Below, in pieces: positions 18,817 to 26,607 of a stretch of 64,000 nucleotides of DNA. A program made the position numbers and the translations under genes. Under the pieces are notes generated by a model that had not been told where the DNA came from, searched no databases, and saw nothing but the letters and a program-made list of their open reading frames with translations. The DNA is taken from the NCBI GenBank assembly GCA_017550145.1, contig JAFZQG010000027.1:1-64000 (forward strand), in the 5' to 3' direction. This DNA comes from Erysipelotrichaceae bacterium (GTDB lineage Bacteria > Bacillota_I > Bacilli_A > Erysipelotrichales > Erysipelotrichaceae). Numbering within the stretch: position 1 is the first letter of the stretch; each line of letters opens with the position of its first letter.

Positions 18817-18830
18817 TGAAAACGCTTGCG
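18817..18830. promoter_or_regulatory. cre-like operator between PfkB and ECF operons
   Basis: TGAAAACGCTTGCG matches the catabolite-response consensus TGWAARCGYTWNCW at 13 of 14 positions. It lies 28-41 bases upstream of the leaderless PfkB start and about 95 bases before the ECF S-component start. CcpA or another LacI-family regulator may control both directions. Confidence 0.55.
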
Positions 18831-18924
18831 AAATATAGAAACATTATGTGAAAAATGTGTTATATTAAGAATAACGAAATACCACATTGGTGGCAAAAAT
18901 AATTATTTGGAGGAATTAAATTTT

Positions 18925-19551
18925 ATGGCAAAAGAAAATGCTAACAAACTTACTTGGTTCCTGGTTCCAATCGGTGTTGCAGTTAACTTCATCGGCGGCA
19001 CAATCATTCTGCTGCTCAAGTTGCCTATTTACCTGGATTCCATAGGAACAATCATCGTCGGTGCTCTCTGTGGCGCTTGGCCAGGTGTCATCGTTGGCTT
19101 AGTTACCAACATCCTGACATCCATCACAGCTCCGAACAACCTCTTCTATGCACCTCTTAACATGGCATTCGGTGTTGCTGCTGCATACCTGTCAAAGAAG
19201 GGCGTCTTCAAGAAGTTCGTTCCGACTCTGTTAAGCTCACTGGTCTTCGCTTTCATCGGCGGCGTTATCGGTGCTCTGATTACCTGGACACTCTATGGCT
19301 TCGACTTCGGTTCCGGTACAACTGCTGTTGTCGTTCTTCCTCTGTGGAAGGCATTCGGCTCACCTGAAGTACAGTCACTCAAGTTCTTCATCCAGATCAT
19401 CGGTGAATTCATGTGTGACCTGCTTGATAAGTCCATTACGATCATCGTATGCTACTTCATCCTGAAGGCATTCCCTACTCGTTTCCTGTCAAAGCTCCCT
19501 CTGGGACCTGTATACATCAGCGACGAAGAGAAGGCTCTGGAAGAGGAATAA
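18925..19551 (+). CDS. ECF transporter S component (substrate-binding membrane subunit)
   Basis: 208 residues from the ATG at 18925, which has GGAGG at good spacing; the longer frame from 18826 runs through the regulatory region. It has about six hydrophobic helices, including FLVPIGVAVNFIGGTIILLL and IGTIIVGALCGAWPGVIVGL, the small-residue pattern of ECF S components. ECF importers take up vitamins and other micronutrients. The cognate T and A subunits follow (19639, 20462, 21309), so this is a dedicated rather than shared-energiser system. The linked kinase and BtpA genes point to a sugar-like or nucleoside-like ligand. Its G/C-ending codons fit a highly expressed gene. Confidence 0.85.
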   Translation: MAKENANKLTWFLVPIGVAVNFIGGTIILLLKLPIYLDSIGTIIVGALCGAWPGVIVGLVTNILTSITAPNNLFYAPLNMAFGVAAAYLSKKGVFKKFVPTLLSSLVFAFIGGVIGALITWTLYGFDFGSGTTAVVVLPLWKAFGSPEVQSLKFFIQIIGEFMCDLLDKSITIIVCYFILKAFPTRFLSKLPLGPVYISDEEKALEEE

Positions 19552-19589
19552 TCCTCTGTTTCAGAAGTACTGAAAATTTAAATTTTAAG

Positions 19590-19619
19590 ACGGCAGGAGT
19601 TTTCTAAGTTCCTGCCGTA
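19590..19619 (+). terminator. Hairpin between S and T component genes
   Basis: A 9-10 bp stem (ACGGCAGGA / TCCTGCCGT) lies between the S-component stop and the T-component ribosome site. It has no T-tract. It may be a processing or stability element that keeps S-component mRNA in excess. Confidence 0.5.
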
Positions 19620-19638
19620 CTTGTCTGGAGGATTATTT

Positions 19639-20448
19639 ATGGATAGAGAGTTTGCTTACTCTTACAACGACTATGTAAAATACGGTAACGGCTATAAGGA
19701 CATGAACCCGATTTCCAAGCTGACCATTTCGGTCTGTCTGGGCATCGCTTCCTGTATTGTCCATCGCTGGCAGTTCGGTGTGGCACTGTGCATTATCGGT
19801 ACCCTTGCGGCTATCTATACCCGTATTTTCAAGAAATACATCAAATCACTGCTGGTCATCGCTGTTCCATTGCTGCTTTTAACCTCATGCATCAGACAGC
19901 TGCAGTACGCTCATCTGGAAGGCAACCAGCCGATCTTCAAGATCCTGGGCTGGCAGTGGTATGATCAGCCGTTTATCGCTTCAATGGATATCGCCTGGTA
20001 CATCATCGGTTTCTCCAGTGTCTTGCTGGTCTACTTCATGAATACGGAAATGAAAGACCTGATGCTGGCTCTAGAAAACAGAGGTGTTACCCATGTGGCA
20101 AGTTATATCATGCTGAGTTCGATTCAGAGTATCATCGATATGAAGAAATCAGCAGATACGATCCTGGAAAGCCAGAAGGCCCGCGGTATCGAAACAGACG
20201 GAAACATCATCGTCAGAATGAAAGCATTCTTCCCGACGCTGGGGCCGATCCTTTTGAGTGCGATGTCCGGTACGGAAGAAAAGGCTATTGCGATGGATGC
20301 GCGTGCTTTCTCTCATGAAGGCGGTCATACATATCTTAGAGTATTACGTCCGATCCCTTGGTGGGAGTATATACTGGACGCTATTGCGATCCTGGTCCTG
20401 GTCGGTTCGATCGTTTACCAGGTCATGAAGACTGTCGGTGCACTGTAA
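19639..20448 (+). CDS. ecfT: ECF transporter T component (EcfT/CbiQ)
   Basis: 269 residues from the ATG at 19639, preceded by CTGGAGGA; an upstream in-frame TTG at 19621 is less likely. Family features are the N-terminal MNPISKLTISVCLGIA segment, several membrane helices, and the two coupling helices carrying ALENRGV and ESQKARGIE, the Ala-Arg-Gly motifs that contact the ATPases. It links the S component to EcfA1/A2. It overlaps nothing and is followed 13 bases later by the first ATPase gene. Confidence 0.9.
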   Translation: MDREFAYSYNDYVKYGNGYKDMNPISKLTISVCLGIASCIVHRWQFGVALCIIGTLAAIYTRIFKKYIKSLLVIAVPLLLLTSCIRQLQYAHLEGNQPIFKILGWQWYDQPFIASMDIAWYIIGFSSVLLVYFMNTEMKDLMLALENRGVTHVASYIMLSSIQSIIDMKKSADTILESQKARGIETDGNIIVRMKAFFPTLGPILLSAMSGTEEKAIAMDARAFSHEGGHTYLRVLRPIPWWEYILDAIAILVLVGSIVYQVMKTVGAL

Positions 20449-20461
20449 GGAGGAAATCAAG

Positions 20462-21307
20462 ATGGCATTTATAGAATTAAAGAATGTTTCCTACAAATAT
20501 CCTTATACAAAAGATTTCGCCTTACATGATCTGAGCTGTTCTTTTGAAAAAGGCAAGTTCTACGGCATCATCGGTGAAAACGGCGGTGGCAAGACCACTT
20601 TATGTAACCTGATCCGTGGTCTGATCCCGCACTTCTATTTAGGAAAACTGACAGGCGAATGTCTGATCGAAGGCAAGGATATCAGAGAATGGGATACAGC
20701 CGAACTGTCATCGAAGATCGGTTATGTATTCCAGAATCCGTTTACACAGATCTCCGGTATCAAATCAACGGTTTTTGAAGAAGTGGCGATCGGTTTAGAG
20801 AATCTAGGCGTTCCTAAAGATGAAATGATCGAAAGAGTAATCGATGTCTGCAATCAGCTGGATATCGGTCATCTGATCAAGAACAATCCTAACGAACTTT
20901 CCGGCGGTCAGCGTCAGCGTGTTGCGTTCGCTTCCATTATTGCGATGGATACCGACACACTGGTCATCGATGAACCTACATCACAGCTTGACCCTGAAGG
21001 TACCGAAAATGTCTTCAAGATCATCAATACGCTCAAGCATTCCAACAAGACCATTATCCTGGTCGAACACAAGATCGACCTCATTGCGGAATTCTGTGAT
21101 GAGATCCTGGTCATGGAGAACGGCACCGTGGCATTCAGCGGACCGGCTCATGAAGTTCTGACCAAGAGAGAACTGCTGGAGCACAAGGCTTCGATTCCTG
21201 AAGTGGCAAGATTCGGTCTGGCCATGGAAGATGCCGGAAAACCATTGGAGAGAGTTCCGGTAACACTTGATGAAGCATATAAACTGATTAAGGAAAGGGG
21301 CCGTTAA
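20462..21307 (+). CDS. ecfA1: ECF transporter ATPase EcfA1-like
   Basis: 281 residues from the ATG at 20462, after GGAGGAAATC. The ABC motifs are complete: Walker A GENGGGKTT, Q-loop in YVFQNPFTQ, signature LSGGQRQR, Walker B TLVIDEPTSQLD and H-loop VEHK. The C-terminal extension is typical of ECF ATPases. It energises uptake through EcfT. Its signature motif is intact, unlike that of its partner, so the two ATP sites of the heterodimer are expected to be unequal. Confidence 0.9.
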   Translation: MAFIELKNVSYKYPYTKDFALHDLSCSFEKGKFYGIIGENGGGKTTLCNLIRGLIPHFYLGKLTGECLIEGKDIREWDTAELSSKIGYVFQNPFTQISGIKSTVFEEVAIGLENLGVPKDEMIERVIDVCNQLDIGHLIKNNPNELSGGQRQRVAFASIIAMDTDTLVIDEPTSQLDPEGTENVFKIINTLKHSNKTIILVEHKIDLIAEFCDEILVMENGTVAFSGPAHEVLTKRELLEHKASIPEVARFGLAMEDAGKPLERVPVTLDEAYKLIKERGR

Positions 21308-21308
21308 G

Positions 21309-22097
21309 ATGATCGAGATCAAAAACGCAAGTTTTAAATATCCCAACGGCTTTACAGCCCTTGAGAATATCAACCTCACCATTAAAGAAGGTGAGAAGGT
21401 AGCGATCGTCGGCCAGAACGGTGCCGGCAAGACTACCTGTGTCAAAATGATGAACGGACTCAACCGTCCGTTTGAAGGCGATGTCATCATCGATGGCATC
21501 AACACCAAAGAAGTTACAGTCGCGACTGTTGCCCGTATCGTCGGTTATGTTTTCCAGAACCCTGATGAGCAGATCTTCAACTCGACTGCCCGTAAGGAAA
21601 TCGAATTCATGCCTCGTTACTACAAACTTTCCGAAAAGGAAGTCAAGGAACGTGTGGATTATGCGGTCGAGATCTGTGATATCGCCAAGTATATGGATAC
21701 CAACCCTTACGAGATCCCTTATCCGATCCGTAAGTTCGTAGCCATTGCGGCAGTTATCGCTTCAAGACCTAAGTACATCGTCCTGGATGAACCGACAGCC
21801 GGTCAGGATCTCCATGGTACGGAAGTTCTTGGCAACATGGTCGACAGACTGACCAAAGACGGTATCACCGTTATCACTATTACACATGACATGGAGTTCG
21901 CTGTCAGAAACTTTGACCGCGTTATCGCCATGGCACATAAGAACATCATCTGTGACGGCACGGCCCAGGATGTTTTCTGGAACGAGAAAGTCGTTACCGA
22001 TGCGAAAATCAAGAAGCCCGCTATCGGCGAGCTGGCCAAGAGACTCGAAATGGATGGCAAGATCCTTTTCTGTGACGAACTGGTAAAGAGACTTTAG
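21309..22097 (+). CDS. ecfA2: ECF transporter ATPase EcfA2-like with altered signature
   Basis: 262 residues starting one base after the EcfA1 stop. Walker A (GQNGAGKTT), Q-loop (YVFQNPDEQIF), Walker B (YIVLDEPTAGQD) and H-loop (ITHD) are present. The ABC signature LSGGQ is missing: the corresponding stretch reads PYEIPYPIRKFVAIAAVIA. In ABC dimers each site pairs one subunit's Walker A with the other's signature, so the site using EcfA1 Walker A should be degenerate. The rest of the gene shows no decay, so the change appears functional and family-specific rather than a pseudogene mark. Confidence 0.87.
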   Translation: MIEIKNASFKYPNGFTALENINLTIKEGEKVAIVGQNGAGKTTCVKMMNGLNRPFEGDVIIDGINTKEVTVATVARIVGYVFQNPDEQIFNSTARKEIEFMPRYYKLSEKEVKERVDYAVEICDIAKYMDTNPYEIPYPIRKFVAIAAVIASRPKYIVLDEPTAGQDLHGTEVLGNMVDRLTKDGITVITITHDMEFAVRNFDRVIAMAHKNIICDGTAQDVFWNEKVVTDAKIKKPAIGELAKRLEMDGKILFCDELVKRL

Positions 22098-22103
22098 AAG
22101 GAT

Positions 22104-23039
22104 ATGGCCAGATATTTAGTCACGGGAAGCGTGATCGTCAATGATATGCGCTATCCCGACGGCAGTGAAGTCAAAGGGTTTCTCGGTGGATCCATCTATA
22201 CGGTAAACGGGATCCTTCCTTATACGGAGGATCTCCTTTTCCTCTCAGCGGCAGGCCCTGATTTTGATTCGATCTTCGGAGATTACTTCAGAAGAAACGG
22301 ATTGTCTATGGAGGGCATAGATCTCTGCTTCCCGAAGACCCACTATACGGTCTTACAGTATTCTCCGAATGGTGAATGGTATGAGAAATCGATCTATGGC
22401 GAAGAATTCGAAAAGCTCTACGGTCCTTATCCGTTAGCCAAGTCCGAATATGTGATCAGGCACGGCGGTGAGGATGTGAGGGGCATCTACTTTGAATCAA
22501 GAGTCGAAGAAGAAGTCTGGAAGGATCTGGATGCCATGCGTAAGGCCTGTCCTAATGCGGCATTTATGTCCGAAATAGGAACAGTCGATACGAAGACTCC
22601 GGAATTAAGGGACAAGATCTTTGATCTGATCAGTAAGATCGATATCTATTCCTTAAACAGAACGGAGGCTATGGATCTCTTCGGAACAGATAACGAAGAA
22701 GAATCGATCACGGCTATCATTAAACTTGGAAAACCTTGTTTCTTCAGAATGGGAAAGAAAGGTTCAGCTATGATTCAGGATGGCAAGGCCTGGTTTGCGC
22801 CGTCGATCGAAAGTACGACAAGTGTTGATTCCACGGGCTGCGGCAACTGTTCAACCGGTGCCTCACTCTACGGTTTCTGTGAAGGTTTCCATCCTCTGAA
22901 GACAGCCTGTTACGCCAATGTGGCAGCTGGAGTGAACGCCAGACAGTACGGACCGTTCCCTGAATATACACCGGAAATCAAAGCCTGGATGAAAGATCAG
23001 GCTGAAGAACTATACAAGAAAACACTGGAGGATATGTAA
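22104..23039 (+). CDS. PfkB-fold carbohydrate kinase homologue with Asp-to-Asn change
   Basis: 311 residues. The ribokinase fold is indicated by the N-terminal YLVTGSVIVNDM and LGGSIYTVNGI (the GG sugar-binding pair) and the C-terminal anion-hole motif. That motif reads DSTGCGNCSTGASL instead of DTxGAGD, so the residue at the catalytic base position is Asn, not Asp. It may therefore be a kinase with altered chemistry or a binding protein. It lies six bases after EcfA2 and overlaps the BtpA-family start (TAATG), so it is part of the uptake operon. A second PfkB gene with an intact GAGD motif lies divergently at 17860. Confidence 0.8.
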   Translation: MARYLVTGSVIVNDMRYPDGSEVKGFLGGSIYTVNGILPYTEDLLFLSAAGPDFDSIFGDYFRRNGLSMEGIDLCFPKTHYTVLQYSPNGEWYEKSIYGEEFEKLYGPYPLAKSEYVIRHGGEDVRGIYFESRVEEEVWKDLDAMRKACPNAAFMSEIGTVDTKTPELRDKIFDLISKIDIYSLNRTEAMDLFGTDNEEESITAIIKLGKPCFFRMGKKGSAMIQDGKAWFAPSIESTTSVDSTGCGNCSTGASLYGFCEGFHPLKTACYANVAAGVNARQYGPFPEYTPEIKAWMKDQAEELYKKTLEDM

Positions 23040-23770
23040 TGGCATTTCTGGATCTGTTTCCCGTTAAAAAGCCGGTATTGGCGATGCTGCACTTCAAAGG
23101 CGAGACCAGGGAAGAAAAACTGGAGCGCTGCTTAAGAGAAGCTGAAATATATAAAGCTAATGGCGTCGATGCGGTTATCGTTGAAGATTACTTCGGCGAT
23201 GCAGACGATGTCGAAGCGGGATTGAAATTACTGTCGGAAAAAGGCGGATATACGATCGGTGTCAACGTTCTGGATAACTGGGAATTAAGCTGGGAGTATG
23301 CCAAGAAATACGGAGCTTCCTTTATCCAGGTCGACTCGGTAGCCGGACATCTTACACCTGAAGATGATATCCCGTATGGTGAAATGATCGACAGGTATAT
23401 GAAGGAAGGCGGTATGTATGTGATCGGCGGAGTCCGCTTCAAATACAAACCTGTCCTTTCCGGTAATGATCTTGAGACTGATCTTAAGATCGGTATGAAA
23501 CGCTGTCATGCCTTAGCAGTAACGGGCGAAGGAACCGGTATGGATTCCCCGACCCAGAAGATCATCGATTTCCGCAAGATCGTCGGTGACTTTCCGTTAG
23601 TGGTTGCAGCCGGTATGACGACAGACACAGTATTTGAAAAACTGTCTTTAGCCGATGCGGCGATCGTGGGCAGCACATTCAAAGATACCCGCAAAGACAG
23701 CGGTGATGTCTGTGCGAAACACGTTAAGGAATTCATGGACAAGGTCTTTGAATTAAGAGAAACATTATAG
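23039..23770 (+). CDS. BtpA/SgcQ family protein (predicted TIM barrel)
   Basis: 243 residues. BtpA-family features are KPVLAMLHFKG at the start, GVDAVIVEDYFGDAD, IQVDSV and AVTGEGTGMDSP, ending with a LADAAIVGSTFK phosphate-binding-like loop typical of TIM barrels. BtpA was linked to photosystem I assembly, and SgcQ homologues occur in sugar operons, where a nucleoside- or sugar-related role is suspected. Here it is the last gene of the ECF transporter operon, its start overlapping the kinase stop. A role as isomerase, aldolase or nucleosidase for the imported compound is inference. Confidence 0.82.
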   Translation: MAFLDLFPVKKPVLAMLHFKGETREEKLERCLREAEIYKANGVDAVIVEDYFGDADDVEAGLKLLSEKGGYTIGVNVLDNWELSWEYAKKYGASFIQVDSVAGHLTPEDDIPYGEMIDRYMKEGGMYVIGGVRFKYKPVLSGNDLETDLKIGMKRCHALAVTGEGTGMDSPTQKIIDFRKIVGDFPLVVAAGMTTDTVFEKLSLADAAIVGSTFKDTRKDSGDVCAKHVKEFMDKVFELRETL

Positions 23771-23776
23771 AAAATG

Positions 23777-23799
23777 ATGGGGCACCAATGGTGCCCCAT
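23777..23799 (+). terminator. Perfect inverted repeat after the BtpA gene
   Basis: An 11-bp inverted repeat (ATGGGGCACCA / TGGTGCCCCAT) starts seven bases after the BtpA stop and ends the ECF operon. No T-tract follows, so it is either a weak terminator or an mRNA-stabilising hairpin. Confidence 0.6.
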
Positions 23800-23827
23800 A
23801 TGTTATGATGAGAAAAAGGTGATAAAA

Positions 23828-24658
23828 ATGATCAATTATACTCTGGAAAACAAGGATTTCATCTTCAACGCGGCAAGACAGAATGCCGTGAAGTGTCTTG
23901 AACGGACGATTGAAGAGATGTACGGGATCGATGACGTCAGTGAGATAGAGTTCGCTTCAAGATGGCTGGAACTGATGTCTCAGGATAAGACAGTCTTTGC
24001 ACGAGGCTGGTACTGTCCTCCTCCTTTTGGACTGGCAGTCTTAAGCGGAGAAAGACTCAATTTCGATTCCTTAAGAAACAGAGAATTCTGGCCAAGTGAA
24101 AAAGCTATCGACTGGAAAAACGGTTTTCTTTATGCCTACTGTTCACCGGTCGATAAGGTAAGTGGTTATATCGGTGATATGTCGGTTACTCTTTATTTCG
24201 GTGAAGATGAAAAGATAAAGGAACATTTCCGTAACTGCCGTAAAGCAGCTCAGGATATCTTTGAACATCTTGAAGAATCAAGTGGTCCGGCTGAATTGTA
24301 TGACTATTCTTTAAAGGCGTTTGAAAAAAGAAATCTTAGAAGCAATGTGATCAGCCGTACCGATAATATGCCAAGCAATCTGGGCCATACATTTACCTGT
24401 CTTGAAAAGATCAGCGGCTCTGATAAGCTGAGTGAAGAAGAGATCGATCATTTAAGTTCTTCAAGAAGATTCTTGAATGCGTCAGCTGACTGGGAATTTA
24501 CTGATGATTTACAGTTTACAGTTGAACCGCAGCTGTTATCACTTGGAGATGAAGCATTACCGAAAGTGACTCATCATTTTGTGGTAAAGAAAAAGGACAC
24601 CGGATTTATCGTCTGCAACGATATCGATGCCCTGCTTAGAAAATTTGATCTGATATAA
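23828..24658 (+). CDS. M24-like protein lacking the first metal ligand
   Basis: 276 residues from the ATG at 23828, preceded by AAAAAGGTG; the frame upstream to 23774 runs through the hairpin. I see a distant pita-bread pattern: YAYCSPVDKVSGYIGDMSV compares with VDCSPTFNGEWGDYART of the M24 peptidase at 17149, and NLGHTF with NLGHSI. The first metal-binding Asp is replaced by Tyr, while the second Asp and the His remain. It is probably a non-peptidase or pseudoenzyme of the creatinase fold. It has no evident operon partner: it follows the ECF terminator and is convergent with the PTS EIIA gene. Confidence 0.6.
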   Translation: MINYTLENKDFIFNAARQNAVKCLERTIEEMYGIDDVSEIEFASRWLELMSQDKTVFARGWYCPPPFGLAVLSGERLNFDSLRNREFWPSEKAIDWKNGFLYAYCSPVDKVSGYIGDMSVTLYFGEDEKIKEHFRNCRKAAQDIFEHLEESSGPAELYDYSLKAFEKRNLRSNVISRTDNMPSNLGHTFTCLEKISGSDKLSEEEIDHLSSSRRFLNASADWEFTDDLQFTVEPQLLSLGDEALPKVTHHFVVKKKDTGFIVCNDIDALLRKFDLI

Positions 24659-24661
24659 AGA

Positions 24662-25072
24662 TTAGAGGTTTGCCTTCAGCATTGCCTTGAGATCGGCGAC
24701 GCCATCTTTACCGGCATTGACCAGTTCTTCAACAGTCGGATCGGAGTTTTCTCTGACGGAGAGGATCTGTAAGATCATCGCCAGGTTAACACCGGTTACG
24801 ACCTGGATCTTGTCGCTGTCGAGGTCTTCGGCTATGACTCTGGCCATGCAGTTGCATGGTGAACCAAACAGCATATCGCAGAATACAAAGACGCCATCAC
24901 CCGTATCAACTTCGCTGATGGCTTTTTTTAAGACTTCAACGAAATCATCAGGATTGTCTTCAGCTGACAGGCAGCAGGCCTGCATCTGAGGCTGCTCACC
25001 GAAAAAAAGTTTGGAAGTTTCTAAGATTCCCTGAGCCATCGGACCATGGCTTGTTATAACTATACCTTTCAT
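24662..25072 (-). CDS. PTS mannose/fructose-family EIIA domain protein
   Basis: 136 residues, a stand-alone EIIA of the mannose (Man) family. The phosphorylated histidine is in ITSHGPMAQG (about His9), followed by VFVFCDMLFGSPCN, the characteristic second loop. It accepts phosphate from HPr and passes it to an EIIB. No EIIB, EIIC or EIID genes are adjacent, so its partners are elsewhere or it plays a regulatory role. It is divergent from three SIS protein genes, and such EIIA proteins are commonly found with amino-sugar SIS proteins. Confidence 0.9.
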   Translation of the reverse strand: MKGIVITSHGPMAQGILETSKLFFGEQPQMQACCLSAEDNPDDFVEVLKKAISEVDTGDGVFVFCDMLFGSPCNCMARVIAEDLDSDKIQVVTGVNLAMILQILSVRENSDPTVEELVNAGKDGVADLKAMLKANL

Positions 25073-25166
25073 TATTTGTATATCCCTTCTTATTTATTAG
25101 TATACCATCTCTCAAGGACAAATATGAGGGTTATAATAAGGATAGAATAGAAAGAAGGAAGGCAGA

Positions 25167-25877
25167 ATGGACATAATGAAGCAGTATTTCGACCTGATCA
25201 AGCAGCGCGTCGATGATGCTTACACAAAACAGAAAGATACCATTGAAAAGGTTGCCGCTATGTTTGGTGAATGCATGGAAAGCGGCGGTGTCGTACAGCT
25301 GTGCGGTTTTAAGCACGGCGAAGAATTCGTCAACGAGATGAACTACAGAGCCGGAGGAATCGCGATTTTCCACGGTCTGAAACTTAAGGATCTGGTCTTA
25401 AACGGTCTGATCTCTCAGGAAGATATCGATTCGGGTAAGATCTATGAGGATCTGAGTGTTGCGGATAAGCTCGAACAGTTCTATGAACTTGATGACAGAG
25501 ACATGTATTGCCTGGTAAGCTTCTATGGCGATGAGCCGTTAATTATCGAGATCGCCAGAAGAGCCAAGGAAAAAGGCCAGAAGGTAGTCGGTGTCGTCAA
25601 TAAGAAATCATACAGAGGAAGTCTGCTTGATTATTGCGATTTATGTATCGATATGGATGCGGATGAACCTGATACCGCACTGGAATTAAACGGTGTTAAA
25701 GTCGGTCAGTTATCTTCAACGGTAAGTAACGTAATTGCGCAGATGCTGACGGCAGAAATATACAAGTATTATGTGGATGGCGGTAAGGAAGCTCCGATCC
25801 TCTTATCAGCAAACATCAAGGGCGCCGATGTCCATAACAATTCCCTGACCGATCCGTATGGAAGGAGGATCAGATAA
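25167..25877 (+). CDS. Degenerate SIS-domain protein, first of three
   Basis: 236 residues. Length, helical N-terminus and domain layout match the next two genes, but the ligand loops are altered: LCGFKHGEEFVNEMNYRAGG replaces the FGSGHS loop, and LVSFYGDEPLIIEIA replaces ISNSG. The protein may bind a different ligand or serve as a non-catalytic partner. A promoter with TATAAT near 25134 and the ribosome site GAAGGAAGG precede the ATG. Its TAA overlaps the next ATG (TAATG), so translation is coupled. Confidence 0.72.
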   Translation: MDIMKQYFDLIKQRVDDAYTKQKDTIEKVAAMFGECMESGGVVQLCGFKHGEEFVNEMNYRAGGIAIFHGLKLKDLVLNGLISQEDIDSGKIYEDLSVADKLEQFYELDDRDMYCLVSFYGDEPLIIEIARRAKEKGQKVVGVVNKKSYRGSLLDYCDLCIDMDADEPDTALELNGVKVGQLSSTVSNVIAQMLTAEIYKYYVDGGKEAPILLSANIKGADVHNNSLTDPYGRRIR

Positions 25878-26605
25878 TGATAGACGCTAAGCGATTCAAG
25901 GATGAATTATACGATCTGTTAAATACCTTATATGATTCACAGAAGGAAAATATTGAAGCAGCGGCTCAGGCGATAAAAGACTGTATAGAAAAAGAAGGTG
26001 TCGTTCATGTCTTCGGTTCGGGCCATTCCGTTGGTCTGGGTATTGATATCAAGGACCGACTGGGTGCTCTGGTTCCGATCCACATCATGGAGATGTCCGA
26101 CTTTGTGACTAAGGGCGGTGTACCGGTCGAAGTCTTCATGGACAGACATGATATCTTCGAGAGAAAACCTAATGTGGCCGGTAAATTGTATGATCTCTAT
26201 GACATCAAACCTCAGGATGTCTTCATCGTCATCTCCAACTCCGGTATCAACGGTATCGTCATCGATATCGCGGATCTGGCCAAGAGAAACGGTCATAAGG
26301 TAATAATCATCACTTCAATGAAACATACTCTGGCTGAAGAGCCAAGACATCCTAGTGGCAAGAAGCTCTATGAGTTTGGTGATATCGTCATCGATAACTG
26401 CGGTCCGCATGGAGATGCCTTATTAGAGACTGATGGTGTGGCAAAAGTATGTTCCGTCAGTTCCATCTGTAACAACTGCATAGCCCAGTCCATGGCTGCC
26501 AGAATAATCGAACTGTTACAGAACGATAACTATGAACTGCCGGTCTTAAACGGTGATAAAGCCCATGATGAAGCTTTGAAAAAGAAATACGAAGGGAGAG
26601 CTTAA
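25877..26605 (+). CDS. SIS domain protein (UPF0309-like), second of three
   Basis: 242 residues with intact phosphosugar loops: VHVFGSGHSVGLGIDIKDRLG and IVISNSGINGIVIDIA, and the HPSGKKLYEFGDIVIDNCG segment characteristic of UPF0309 proteins. It should act on or sense a phosphorylated (amino) sugar in the cytoplasm. It overlaps the preceding gene's stop and ends two bases before the next, so the three are translated from one message. The enzyme activity is not assigned. Confidence 0.85.
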   Translation: MIDAKRFKDELYDLLNTLYDSQKENIEAAAQAIKDCIEKEGVVHVFGSGHSVGLGIDIKDRLGALVPIHIMEMSDFVTKGGVPVEVFMDRHDIFERKPNVAGKLYDLYDIKPQDVFIVISNSGINGIVIDIADLAKRNGHKVIIITSMKHTLAEEPRHPSGKKLYEFGDIVIDNCGPHGDALLETDGVAKVCSVSSICNNCIAQSMAARIIELLQNDNYELPVLNGDKAHDEALKKKYEGRA

Positions 26606-26607
26606 AA

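Noticed and set aside
18861..18910. Riboswitch or operator in the ECF operon leader
   Set aside because: Only a short CCAC-GGTGG inverted repeat and a weak TATATT are visible; no known riboswitch core was recognised.
18826..18924. Longer N-terminus for the ECF S component
   Set aside because: It would translate the cre-like/promoter region; the ATG at 18925 has GGAGG and begins a typical S-component N-terminus.
20981..21508. Minus-strand frame of 175 codons across the two ECF ATPase genes
   Set aside because: Shadow of two well-supported genes with ABC motifs; it has no family resemblance.
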